Of a stretch of 64,000 nucleotides of DNA, positions 54,196-62,531 are shown in pieces; positions within the stretch are counted from its first letter, which is position 1, and every line of letters begins with the position of its first letter. Source of the stretch: Dolomitihabitans soli (GTDB lineage: Bacteria > Actinomycetota > Actinomycetes > Streptosporangiales > Streptosporangiaceae); contig NZ_JAKNTW010000020.1 in NCBI RefSeq assembly GCF_022213955.1, positions 1 through 64,000 of the forward strand, given 5' to 3'. The position numbers and the translations under genes were made by a program. The notes below the pieces were generated by a model. It was not told the DNA's origin. It was given only the letters and a program-made list of their open reading frames with translations, and ran no database searches.

Positions 54196-55059
54196 TCAGA
54201 GGGTACTCGGCTGGACCGGGCGGCCGGTCACTCCCGGGTCCGCCGCGAAGACGGCGCCCGCGTCCGGCTGCTCGGCCCGGTCGGTGCCGAGGGCCGACGT
54301 CGTGATGTACAACCGGTCGAGCCCCGCACCGCCGAAGGCGACGGCGGTGACCTTGCGCACCGGCAGCGGGACCACCGCGTCGAGCCGGCCGTCCGGGGTG
54401 TAGCGGTGCACCGCGGAGCCTTCCCACAGCGCCACCCACACGCCGCCCTCGGCGTCGACCGTCAGCCCGTCGGGCGCGCCCCGCTCCGGATCCACGACCG
54501 CGAACGGCCGGCGCCCGGTCAGCCGTCCCTCGCTGTCGTGGTCGAAGACGTCGACCCGGCCGGTGGCGGTGTCCGCGTAGTAGGCGAGCCCGCCGTCGGG
54601 ACTGAAGTCGAACCCGTTGGAGACCGTGACCTCGGGCAGCACCTCGCGCAGCTCGCCACCGGGTTCGACACGGTAGAGCGAGCCGCGGCCGGCGCCCGCG
54701 TCGTAGCCCATGGTCCCGATGTAGAAGCGGCCGGCGGGGTCGCAGCCGCCCTCGTTCATCCGGATCGACGGATCGGTCCACGCCTCGCCCAGCGAGCGCA
54801 GCGGCGCGTCCAGTTCGTCGGAGTCGGCCAGCAGGATCTCGCGCTCGGCGGCGACCAGGAACCCGCCGTTGACGCGCGGGCGGGTGACGGCCGCGACGGC
54901 CCCGACGTGCCGGCGGCGAACCGTCCCGTCGGCGTCGAGCGCCAGCAGGTCGCCGGCCAGCATGTCGACCCAGCGGAGCCCGCCCCAGCGGCTGGACCAC
55001 ACGGGCCCCTCGGCGTGCTCTGCGACAGGGTCGGTCACGGGGTACACGGCGATGGTCAT
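54196..55059 (-). CDS. SMP-30/gluconolactonase-family lactonase
   Basis: 287 residues from ATG 55059 with AGGAGA upstream. Six-bladed propeller; metal ligands visible as Glu in AEGPVWSS, Asn in SNGFDFSPDG and Asp in PDGLTVDAEGG, plus RMNEGGCDPAGRFYIGTMG. No signal peptide. Hydrolyses a sugar lactone, for example an aldonolactone in an oxidative sugar path; no partner dehydrogenase is next to it. Confidence 0.9.
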   Translation of the reverse strand: MTIAVYPVTDPVAEHAEGPVWSSRWGGLRWVDMLAGDLLALDADGTVRRRHVGAVAAVTRPRVNGGFLVAAEREILLADSDELDAPLRSLGEAWTDPSIRMNEGGCDPAGRFYIGTMGYDAGAGRGSLYRVEPGGELREVLPEVTVSNGFDFSPDGGLAYYADTATGRVDVFDHDSEGRLTGRRPFAVVDPERGAPDGLTVDAEGGVWVALWEGSAVHRYTPDGRLDAVVPLPVRKVTAVAFGGAGLDRLYITTSALGTDRAEQPDAGAVFAADPGVTGRPVQPSTL

Positions 55060-55328
55060 ACGAATCTCCTGGGCAGGGGGATAATCCATACATTGTTCAT
55101 GATTGCCGAATATCGCTCGGCGGCCGGGTGGGTGCCCTCGTCCCGCTCTCCGACGACGGGGAACGCGGGTGGCCGCACGGCGACGCCGTCCGCCGGCCGG
55201 GCCGCACTCCTGGGCCAGGCGCGGGTACCACTCGGCGGCAAGTACGGCATGAGCCGCCCGTCATCTTCAGCGGAATGGTCCCCGTCGCGGTCGAAGGGCT
55301 TCTCGGCGGCCACCATACTGGTGCGATC

Positions 55329-55940
55329 ATGAGCGAAACGACCATGCTGTTCATCGGCGACAGCCTCACCGCATGCGGTCGCGACCGCACCCGCCCGGAC
55401 GACCTCGGAAACGGCTGGGTACGCCTGGTCGCGCACGCGCTGCAAAACGACGGGCCCGTCAAGGTGATCAATCGCGGCATCGGAGGCGACCGCGTGAGAG
55501 ACCTGGCGGAGCGGTGGCACCGCGACTGCCTGGACCTCGCGCCGGACGTGCTCACCGTGCAGATCGGGATCAACGACACCTGGCGGCGCTATGACAGCGA
55601 CGACCCGGTCACCGTGGGGCGATTCACGGCCGACCTACGCGAGATCCTGGACCGGGCACGCGCCGGCACCGGGGCCCGACTGATCCTCGCCGAGCCGTAC
55701 CTGCTGCCGATGGGCGGCGTGCTCGCGTCCTGGCGGGAGGACCTGGACCCGAAGATCGAGGTCATCCGGGCATTGGCGAAGGAGTTCGACGCCGCTCTGG
55801 TGGGCCTCGACCAGGCGATGAGCGACGCCGCCGCGCGATCGGGCGCGGCCACCTGGACCACGGACGGCATCCACACGACCGCGGCGGGCAACGCGTTGGT
55901 CGCGTCGGAGTGGCTCGCCGTACAAGAGAGGCTCAGCTGA
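55329..55940 (+). CDS. SGNH/GDSL-type esterase
   Basis: 203 residues from ATG 55329. Block I FIGDSLTACG (Ser nucleophile), block II NRGIGGDRVRDL, block III GINDTWRR, block V DGIHTTAAG (Asp and His). No signal peptide. The NRGIGGD and INDTWRR details fit the acetylesterase/lysophospholipase-like subgroup near plant-polysaccharide genes, so removal of acetyl groups from imported oligosaccharides is plausible. Confidence 0.88.
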   Translation: MSETTMLFIGDSLTACGRDRTRPDDLGNGWVRLVAHALQNDGPVKVINRGIGGDRVRDLAERWHRDCLDLAPDVLTVQIGINDTWRRYDSDDPVTVGRFTADLREILDRARAGTGARLILAEPYLLPMGGVLASWREDLDPKIEVIRALAKEFDAALVGLDQAMSDAAARSGAATWTTDGIHTTAAGNALVASEWLAVQERLS

Positions 55941-56059
55941 CCGACGGGCGGTCTTGACCCCGCCGCGCGAGTGATCCGCGGCGGGGCCGCACCGGCCACC
56001 AGCTGGTCAGCCGATCGTGTTGGTCAGCCGGGTGGGCAGGTAAGCCGGGTTGGGCAGGT

Positions 56060-56144
56060 CAGTCGGCTGTGCAACTCAGTCGGCTGTGCAACTCAGTCGG
56101 CTGTGCAACTCAGTCGGCTGTGCAACTCAGTCGGCTGTGCAGGT
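56060..56144. repeat. 17-bp tandem repeat, five copies, across the GH26 stop codon
   Basis: CAGTCGGCTGTGCAACT starts at 56060, 56077, 56094 and 56111, and a fifth copy with altered end at 56128. On the minus strand each copy spells the gene's last codons and stop (ACAGCCGACTGA). Weaker copies extend to about 56018 (GTCAGCCGGGTGGGCAG). Confidence 0.9.
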
Positions 56145-57857
56145 CAGTCGGGTGGGCGGGGTCGCGGCGCCGCGCCCGAGGAAGCCGAAGGTGGTCGAGG
56201 CGCCGGCCCTGAGCGAGCCGTTCCAGGCGGCGTTCGCCGCGGTCACCCGGCCGTCGGCGACGGAGAGGTCGGCGTTCCAGTGGCTGACGACGGACTGGCC
56301 GTCCGGCAACGTCCACCCGACGGTCCATTCGGTCGACGCGTCCGCATCGGTGTTCTTCACGGTGACCTCGCCGAGGAAGCCCTGCCCCCAGGTGGTGGTC
56401 GCGCGGAAGGTCGCGACGCAGCCGGAGCCGTACCCCTTGAAGTCGCCCAGTTCGTCAAGCGTGATCACGTGCGGGTCGGTGTAGACCTTCTTCAGGAACG
56501 GCAGCGAGTTGCTGACGCCGTCGCTGATGAACCCGCCCGACCAGGTCACGAAGAAGCTCCAGTCGGCGTGGTAGGCCCGCGTCAGCTCGGGGTCGGGAAT
56601 CGAGCCCACCTCCCCCAGCGCGACCGGCTTGCGGTCCTGCCCCAGCGCGACGAGCCGCTCGTACGGCCCGCTCACCGGCCCGTGGTCACCCTGCGGAGGA
56701 TAGGAGTCGACGCTGAGCACGTCGACCACGTCGTCTCCGGGGTACCAGTCGGGCGAGACCGAGTTCCACACCCAGACGAGGTTGTTCAGGTGGTGGTGGC
56801 CGGTCAGCCGCTCGTACATCAGGCGGTAGAGCTCCTTGGCCGGACCGGCTCCCTTGGCTCCCCACCAGAACCAGCCGCCCTCGGCCTCGTGCAGCGGCCG
56901 CCACAGCACCGGCACGCCCGCGTCCTGGAGCCGCTTCAACTGGACGGCGATGGCGTCGATGTCGCGGATGAGCAACGCGTAGTCGGCTGACCCGGTGTCC
57001 GCCAGCGCGGCGGCCAGGTCGAAGGTGGTCGCCTCGGTGTAGAAACCGCGCCACCATTCCTTGCCCGGCTGGTCGATGAGGCCGCTGGGGGCGTTCCAGT
57101 GCCAGACGAAGGTGACCATTCCGCCCCTGCGGTCCCAGGCGAGGGCGTTGTCCGTCTCGCGGGAGGTGGTTCCGCGTTCCACCCGGCTGGGCGAGTAGTC
57201 CATCATGTCCAGGCCGGCGATCGCCGGCACACTGCCGACGTTGTCCTCCACCCACTGGATGCTGGCCATGTCCTGCTGGCCGGAGATCAGGTCCTTGCCG
57301 TAGTGCGCCGCCAGGTAGCGCATCAGGCCCTTGGCCTCCGCCGTGGCGTCCGGGTTGTTCAGCTCGCCGGTCACCTGGTGCGGGGGCGGGGGCGGCACGG
57401 GGGTGAGGCTGATGGCGTCGATGTGGTACCAGCCCCAGCCGTTCACCACGGTGATCGTGTTGTCGCCGGCCTTGAGCAGCACCTTGCCCGCGCCCGCCGA
57501 GGCGAAGGAGGCGGTCTCCGGCAGCGTGACCTCGCCGAGCCCGGCGTCGTTGAGCCGCAGATTGGCGTTCTTGGTGCCGAACGGCGCGCTGTACCGGACG
57601 GTGAGGTCGTAGAGGCCACCGGGACTGTCCGAGATCGTGATGGTCACGCTGTCGTCGGCGGCGTCGAATCCGCCGACGTAGCCCGTACCGGAGTAGCCGG
57701 GGGTGGCCGACTCCACCTGCACACCGTTGAGCGCGCCGGTCTCCGCCTCGTAGACGAGGGCCTCGGCGCCGGCGACGGCCGGCGTCTGAAGGGTGGTGAT
57801 CAGCAGCAGGAGGCAGAGCACCGCCGACCAGCGGCGTGGGGACAGCACGACCTTCAT
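56127..57857 (-). CDS. secreted beta-mannanase: CBM35-GH26-CBM2
   Basis: 576 residues. Signal peptide 1-32. CBM35-type domain about 34-152 (VYEAETGALNGVQVES, GFDAADDSVTITI), Pro linker 154-160, GH26 barrel about 165-460 with acid/base E324 in RPLHEAEGGWFWWG and nucleophile E416 in VALGEVGSIPD, and cellulose-binding CBM2 from about 478 (SGCVATFRATTTWGQGFLGE, WNGSLRAGAS). Cuts mannan chains outside the cell and supplies the GH5/GH2 locus at 36-45 kb. The 3' end runs into a tandem repeat. Confidence 0.94.
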   Translation of the reverse strand: MKVVLSPRRWSAVLCLLLLITTLQTPAVAGAEALVYEAETGALNGVQVESATPGYSGTGYVGGFDAADDSVTITISDSPGGLYDLTVRYSAPFGTKNANLRLNDAGLGEVTLPETASFASAGAGKVLLKAGDNTITVVNGWGWYHIDAISLTPVPPPPPHQVTGELNNPDATAEAKGLMRYLAAHYGKDLISGQQDMASIQWVEDNVGSVPAIAGLDMMDYSPSRVERGTTSRETDNALAWDRRGGMVTFVWHWNAPSGLIDQPGKEWWRGFYTEATTFDLAAALADTGSADYALLIRDIDAIAVQLKRLQDAGVPVLWRPLHEAEGGWFWWGAKGAGPAKELYRLMYERLTGHHHLNNLVWVWNSVSPDWYPGDDVVDVLSVDSYPPQGDHGPVSGPYERLVALGQDRKPVALGEVGSIPDPELTRAYHADWSFFVTWSGGFISDGVSNSLPFLKKVYTDPHVITLDELGDFKGYGSGCVATFRATTTWGQGFLGEVTVKNTDADASTEWTVGWTLPDGQSVVSHWNADLSVADGRVTAANAAWNGSLRAGASTTFGFLGRGAATPPTRLTCTAD

Positions 57858-58158
57858 GGGACCGCCTTGGGATGGGAGCGGTCCCGAACATTAGAAGAAC
57901 GCGGTCGCGTGCGAAAGACCGACCCGTCCGACCCAGGCGTGCCCGTACGGCGGGCACCCCGAGGACCCTGCCGCTGACCGGCCGCGACCTGGCCCCGTAC
58001 CTGCTGAAACCGTCGCGACGGCCACCGGATGCGGCAGCTGCCACGGATGAAACGTTCACGCCGTCCACCGTGGCGCCGCCCGCCGTCCCCGAGCCCGCTC
58101 CTCGCCCGAGGCCGCTCCTCGCCCGAGGCCGCGCGGATCCTGACTCGGCCCAGCCCGA
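57858..58158. other. intergenic stretch
   Basis: About 300 bases with no supportable gene. It carries a direct double copy of GCTCCTCGCCCGAGGCC near 58095-58130, itself containing the dyad CTCG-CC-CGAG. Confidence 0.4.
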
Positions 58159-59046
58159 TCAGGTGATCGGACCGAGCTTGCGGGTGTACCAGAACGCACC
58201 CGCCACGATGGCGCTCGTACCCACCAGGGCGATCATCACCACCGACCCCAGGTTGCCGACGCCGCGCTCCCCGGCGGCGTCGAGCCGGGAACCGGCCTTC
58301 ACGGGATCGGCGGCGCGGTCGTCGTCTCCGGGCCGGAGACCGAGGTTCCCGGTGTCCGCACGACTTTCCCCATGGGGCGTGACGACCGTCTTCCCGGTGT
58401 CCGCACGACCCTCGGCCTGGGGGGCGCCAACCGCCCGTTCCCCGTCCGCACGGCTCTCGCCACGGGGTGTGGCACCCGTCCCGCCGACGTCCGCGCGGCT
58501 CTCACGGGGTGTGACACCCGTCCCGCCGGTGACCGCGCGGCTCTCGTCACGGGGCGAAACGCCCGTCCTGCCGGTGTCGGCGCGGCTATCACCACGGGGG
58601 GAGACGACCGTCGTCCAGCCGTTCGCACGGCCGTCACCGCGCGGGGGAACGCCTGTGCCGCCGACGTCCGCACGGCTCTCACCACGCTTGACGACCGCCG
58701 CCCTCCTGCCGTCCATACGGCTTCCGCGGGGCGAGACGGCCGCGTCACCGGCATCCGCCCGGCGACCGGCCCGGGGCGTGGCCACCGCCCGGCCGGCATC
58801 CTTTCGGGAAGCGCGACCGGTGCTGGGGTCCGCGCGGCGGCCGTTGTCGACGCCTCTCGACGACCTGCCCACACCGGCATGCCGGCGGTCGTCATCGTCA
58901 TCGTCATCATCGTCGTCCGCGTCGGCGACGTGCGCGACGCCGGGCAGCGACGCCGCCTGGGCGCTCTGCGTCGCGAGCGTCACGCCGGCGGTCAGACCGA
59001 ACGAGACCGCGATGGCGACTAGGAGCACCCGTACAACCTGACCCAT
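58159..59046 (-). CDS. Arg/Asp-rich 15-residue-repeat surface protein, single C-terminal anchor
   Basis: 295 residues from ATG 59046 with AGGAGG eight bases upstream. Signal peptide 1-31 (VVRVLLVAIAVSFGL, AQA). A run of ten Asp at 44-53 is followed by a basic stretch. Residues 86-245 hold about eleven imperfect copies of a 15-residue unit, best seen as VVSPRGDSRADTG, TGVSPRDESRAVTG, ATPRGESRADGE and VVTPHGESRADTG. One membrane span lies at 266-286 (LGSVVMIALVGTSAIVAGAF), then YTRKLG. The build suggests an extended, disordered stalk outside the membrane. I know no family for it. Confidence 0.7.
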   Translation of the reverse strand: MGQVVRVLLVAIAVSFGLTAGVTLATQSAQAASLPGVAHVADADDDDDDDDDDRRHAGVGRSSRGVDNGRRADPSTGRASRKDAGRAVATPRAGRRADAGDAAVSPRGSRMDGRRAAVVKRGESRADVGGTGVPPRGDGRANGWTTVVSPRGDSRADTGRTGVSPRDESRAVTGGTGVTPRESRADVGGTGATPRGESRADGERAVGAPQAEGRADTGKTVVTPHGESRADTGNLGLRPGDDDRAADPVKAGSRLDAAGERGVGNLGSVVMIALVGTSAIVAGAFWYTRKLGPIT

Positions 59047-59141
59047 CTGCGCCTCCTGGGTGTCGCCCGCGCTTGCGCCCGGATGACCTCTACTCTCTGC
59101 GTGTGCGGTTGGGCCATCGTGAGCGCCGAATGAGAGAACTC

Positions 59142-59999
59142 TCATCTGGCGTCGCCCCTTGACGGTCCAGCCTCTTGAGACTCGACGGCGCCCACGCCCA
59201 CCTCGGTGACGCGCCCGTCGGTGACGGGCTCGTCGACGGCACACTCATCGGCAGCGGGCTCGTCGATGGCACGCCCGGCGGCGCGCTCATCAGTGACGGA
59301 CTCATCGGCGGCGCGCTCATCGGTGGTGAGGTGTCTGCGGAGCCGCCTGGCGGCCTGGGCGCCCAGGCTGGTGTCGATGTGCCGGCGCATGACGTCGGCG
59401 GCGGCCTCGCTGTCGCCCGCGATCACGTATTCGAGCAGCGCTTCGTGCTCGGCCGTCTTCCGGTCGCGCGCCGGCCTTCCCTGCGGAGTCTCCAGGGCGA
59501 GCCGGCGATACCGGTCGGCCTTGTCCCAGAGGCCGTCGAGCGTCGTGATGAGCAGGTCGTTGTGGGAGGCGTTGTAGAGCGCGGCGTGGAACCGGCGATG
59601 GGCGACGAGTTCGGCGTAGGCCGGGTCGCCCCGCAGCAGTTCGAGCCCTTCGGCCGCGGCGCGCATGGCGGCGATGTCGGCCTTGGTCCGCCGCTCGGCC
59701 GCCAGCGCGACGGCCAGCGGGTCGAGAGAGCGTCGCATCTCCAGCAGGTCGCGCGCCTCCTCCGCGGCCAGCGGAGCCACGCGGGCGTCGCGATGCGCGT
59801 CCAGTTCGACCAGACCTTCGCTCTTGAGACGGCGCAGCGCCTCCCGCAGCGGAGTGGTGCTGATGCCGATCTCCCCGGCCAGCCTCGCCTGCGCGATGAC
59901 GGACCCCGGCGCCAGCTCTCCGGACAGGACGAGTCGCTTGACCCGGAGGTAGGCGTAATCCGCTTTGGTGGAGTAGGGCTCAGCCGCCAGGTCGCTCAT
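59142..59999 (-). CDS. GntR-family regulator, FadR (FCD) subfamily
   Basis: 285 residues from ATG 59999 (GGGGACGG upstream); ATG 60011 is possible. Winged helix 10-80 (LAGEIGISTTPLREALRRLK), FCD helical domain 90-220 with metal-type His in HRRFHAALYNASHN and MRRHIDTSL. The last 60 residues are a degenerate DERAADE/VTDE repeat not found in usual FadR proteins. A dyad lies just upstream of its start. Target genes are not obvious; the surface-repeat gene is downstream on the same strand. Confidence 0.85.
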   Translation of the reverse strand: MSDLAAEPYSTKADYAYLRVKRLVLSGELAPGSVIAQARLAGEIGISTTPLREALRRLKSEGLVELDAHRDARVAPLAAEEARDLLEMRRSLDPLAVALAAERRTKADIAAMRAAAEGLELLRGDPAYAELVAHRRFHAALYNASHNDLLITTLDGLWDKADRYRRLALETPQGRPARDRKTAEHEALLEYVIAGDSEAAADVMRRHIDTSLGAQAARRLRRHLTTDERAADESVTDERAAGRAIDEPAADECAVDEPVTDGRVTEVGVGAVESQEAGPSRGDAR

Positions 60000-60013
60000 C
60001 GCCGTCCCCATCC

Positions 60014-60036
60014 TGTAGGCACGGTTATAACCTACA
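60014..60036. promoter_or_regulatory. operator-like dyad at the FadR-type gene
   Basis: TGTAGG and CCTACA are arms of a 23-base dyad 15 bases before the start codon; within it GGTTATAACC (60023-60032) is a perfect palindrome. Confidence 0.55.
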
Positions 60037-60166
60037 CGCCTCCGCTCCCTTCCGTGCGTCTTTCCGCAGGACTCCCCCACGGGAACGTACTTCAGAGGCC
60101 AATCGACCTGATCATCACCCGAAGGTGGGAAACGCGACAATTCGCAATGGATCAGTCGAGGTCATA

Positions 60167-60176
60167 GGTTATAACA
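60167..60176. promoter_or_regulatory. second copy of the FadR-type site
   Basis: GGTTATAACA repeats nine bases of the 60023 palindrome, 144 bases away, preceded by CATA. A second binding site for the same regulator is likely. Confidence 0.45.
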
Positions 60177-60547
60177 AGCTGCCATGGAGGACGTTTCCGA
60201 GCCGGCGGCCAGCCGTACGCCCTGTGGCGGACCGGCAGGACCGCGCACCCGGCGTTCTTGGGGTGCCGGAGCGCGGCGGCGGCGTGTCGCGGGGACCGCA
60301 CGGGGGGCCGTCAGCTCGGCCCGCAGGTCGACTCCGGAGGCGAGCGGCCAGACACCCGGGAACCGGGTCGAGCGCGGAGGAATGCACGTAGGCGTGCGTC
60401 GGTGATGCGTCCGCCATGGCGGGGCCGGTACGGCGCGGCTCCGGCGATTCGGACCGGAGGGAGACCAACGCCTGGCGCGTCGAACTCACCGGCTCGCCCC
60501 GCGTCATACATTTGGGTCTCCAGGCCGTGTCGCGAGAGGGGAGAGAG
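60177..60547. other. intergenic stretch
   Basis: About 370 bases without a convincing gene. A 73-codon plus frame from 60184 is Arg/Pro/Ala-rich, has no ribosome site and looks like random high-GC coding. Confidence 0.4.
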
Positions 60548-60967
60548 ATGGGGCTCGACAAGGCGGATCATCGGTTATTGGCACTCTGGGCCGCCGACTG
60601 CGCCGAGCATGTCCTCGCCCGCTTCGAGGAGCGGTACCCGGGCGACGACCGGCCGCGGAACGCCGTCGAGGCGGGACGTGCCTGGGCGCGTGGCGAGATA
60701 GCGGTCCGGGAGGCCCGCACGGCGGCGTTCGCCGCCCACGCGGCCGCCCGCGAAGCCGATCACGGAGCCGCCCGCGCCGCCGCGCGTGCGACCGGTCACG
60801 CCGCCGCCACCGCCCACGTCGCCACGCACGCCGTACATGCCGCGACTTATGCCGCTTCCGCCGCCGCGTCCGCCGCCGCCGCCCCGGGCGCCGCCGCGGC
60901 GGAACGTGTCTGGCAACACGGCCGTCTTCCTGAGCGTCTCTGGCCGGAGGCGTTCCCCGCCCGCTGA
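60548..60967 (+). CDS. putative immunity protein (Imm-5 type)
   Basis: 139 residues from ATG 60548 with AGGGGAGAGAG directly upstream. Opens HRLLALWAADCAEHVLARFE, then GDDRPRNAVEAGRAWARGEI and a long Ala/His-rich helix pair (ARATGHAAATAHVATHAVHA), the pattern of proteins annotated as putative immunity (Imm-5). Such proteins normally pair with a polymorphic toxin; none is within this window. Confidence 0.75.
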   Translation: MGLDKADHRLLALWAADCAEHVLARFEERYPGDDRPRNAVEAGRAWARGEIAVREARTAAFAAHAAAREADHGAARAAARATGHAAATAHVATHAVHAATYAASAAASAAAAPGAAAAERVWQHGRLPERLWPEAFPAR

Positions 60968-61135
60968 CGACCACCCTTCACCAGACGTGTCAGCCCGCCG
61001 CGCCGACCGGCGAGGCTCTCGCTCACTGACCACCGCCCTCCGTCAGACACGTCAACCTGCCGACCGGCGAGGCTCCCACTCACTGACCACCGCCGAACGC
61101 GTCAACCCGACGCGCCGACCAGCGCGACGGCGGCG
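60964..61135. repeat. about 57-bp tandem repeat, three copies, from the Imm-5 stop codon
   Basis: Copies start CTGACGACC (60964), CTGACCACC (61026) and CTGACCACC (61083). Each contains the TGA, a CGTGTCA/CGTCAAC segment and CCGACCGGCGAGGCTC (weak in the third). The first TGA is the real stop codon of the immunity-type gene. Confidence 0.8.
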
Positions 61136-61240
61136 ACGGGCGCCGGTTCGTCAGAGGGCGTCACCCGTGGTCGCGGCCGGGCGCCCGGCTTTTGTCGGCG
61201 CCGTCTGCCACCATGGCGCGAAACGATCAAGGAGGTCACG

Positions 61241-61879
61241 GTGACCGATCCCCTCGCCCCGTTCCGCTGGCTGGAAGCCGCATCGGGAGACCAGGACGAT
61301 CTGCTCGGCGACATCTTCTGCGTGTCCTTCTTCCGCGGGCTCGATCCCGGCGAGGTGCTGGGCCGCTTCGGCCCCGGCGAGCCTCCGGGACGCGAGATGA
61401 CCTTCGACCGGCTCGGTGCGGAGGCCAACGAGTTCGTCCAGGAGACCGGCGGCGGCAAGGGCGGCGGATACGTCGGGGTCGTCCAGACCGGCGGGTGGAG
61501 CGTGGCCGTCGAGCTGTGGGGCTGGGAGGCGACGCTGGTCACGACGGTGACCGGGCTGTCCCAGGGGTGTGAGGTGGTGGCCGCCGGGCGGCACGACTAC
61601 GCGGAGCACGGCTTCGTGTACGCGATCGACGGCGAGATCGTCACCGGCTTCACGCCGGAGTTGCCGGAGCACCGGTGGGGCGGGGACCCGGATCGGCTCA
61701 ACGCCCTCATGCGTGAAACCGGCTTGTCTCCTGAGACCTCGGATGACGAGGCGGAGTGGAACGACCGCTACGAGAACGGGATCGCGCGGATGTTCGCTCT
61801 GGCCGCCAAGATCACTGGTGTGCCGTTCACGCCCGGCGTCCTCGACGGGCCGCTGCTCGTCGGCGCCATCACCCGGTGA
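61241..61879 (+). CDS. DUF6461-like protein
   Basis: 212 residues from GTG 61241 with AAGGAGG upstream. Opens PFRWLEAASGDQDDLLGDIF; features GGWSVAVELWGWEAT and GCEVVAAGRHDYAEHGFVYA, then FTPELPEHRWGGDPDRLN are as in this actinobacterial family, often in paralogous groups and beside toxin-immunity genes. Cytoplasmic; function unknown. The stop overlaps the convergent cupin gene by 11 bases. Confidence 0.75.
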   Translation: MTDPLAPFRWLEAASGDQDDLLGDIFCVSFFRGLDPGEVLGRFGPGEPPGREMTFDRLGAEANEFVQETGGGKGGGYVGVVQTGGWSVAVELWGWEATLVTTVTGLSQGCEVVAAGRHDYAEHGFVYAIDGEIVTGFTPELPEHRWGGDPDRLNALMRETGLSPETSDDEAEWNDRYENGIARMFALAAKITGVPFTPGVLDGPLLVGAITR

Positions 61880-62321
61880 TCGTCCCCCAGCTCAGATCCT
61901 TCAGGTTGACCACGATCGCGTCCTGGGTGCTGCGGGCGATCACCACGACCGCCTCCACGTCGGGGTCGGGATTCTCCTCACGATGCGGCACGTAGGGCGG
62001 CACGAAGATGTAGTCGCCGGGCTTGGTGTCGACGCGCACCTCGTGCGGCTCCCCGGCGTCCACGTCGAGGAACACGAACGAGGGTGTGCCGCTGACGACG
62101 TAGATCGCCGTCTCGGACTCGCCATGGTGGTGGTTGGCCGACGAGGTCGCCGGCGCGACGTGGGTCTGCCCCATCCACAGCCGTCGCGACCCCACCGACG
62201 TGCCGCTGATCGCCGCACGCCGGTGCATCCCACCGGTCTGCGCGGTCTCGGAGGTGAGCCCGGCGGGCGCGATGTGGTGCAACCGCCGGTGGAACGGGTC
62301 CTCGGGCATGATGATCGCCAT
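61869..62321 (-). CDS. cupin-domain protein
   Basis: 150 residues from ATG 62321 with GAGGAG upstream. Metal motif NHHHGESETAIYVVSGTPSF and motif 2 GDYIFVPPYVPHREEN. Single cupin, cytoplasmic, in an uncharacterised group that keeps the three His and one Glu. Transcribed alone. Confidence 0.85.
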   Translation of the reverse strand: MAIIMPEDPFHRRLHHIAPAGLTSETAQTGGMHRRAAISGTSVGSRRLWMGQTHVAPATSSANHHHGESETAIYVVSGTPSFVFLDVDAGEPHEVRVDTKPGDYIFVPPYVPHREENPDPDVEAVVVIARSTQDAIVVNLKDLSWGTITG

Positions 62322-62531
62322 CAGAAGCTCCTCGGGTCGTCGGCGGGATGCGGTGCGAGCACCCCGAAGGCTCCATCGTGGTACATCAGCGGGCGGCGTC
62401 GCGGACAGGCGTACCCCATCCGGCATCCGGCTCACGTACGAGGCCCGGATGTACCGCCGGTGGTGCGGCGCTGACGGCCCGACGGCAGGGCGCCGATGCG
62501 TTCGCGTCACCGGTTGCGCGGGGCGGCGTTC

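Noticed and set aside
56060-56144. Five 17-bp repeats as a CRISPR array
   Set aside because: Copies are directly joined with no spacers, unit length is too short and there are no cas genes; it is a simple tandem repeat.
60184-60405. 73-residue plus-strand protein
   Set aside because: Arg/Pro/Gly-rich composition, no ribosome site, and it would cover the probable second FadR-type site's promoter region.
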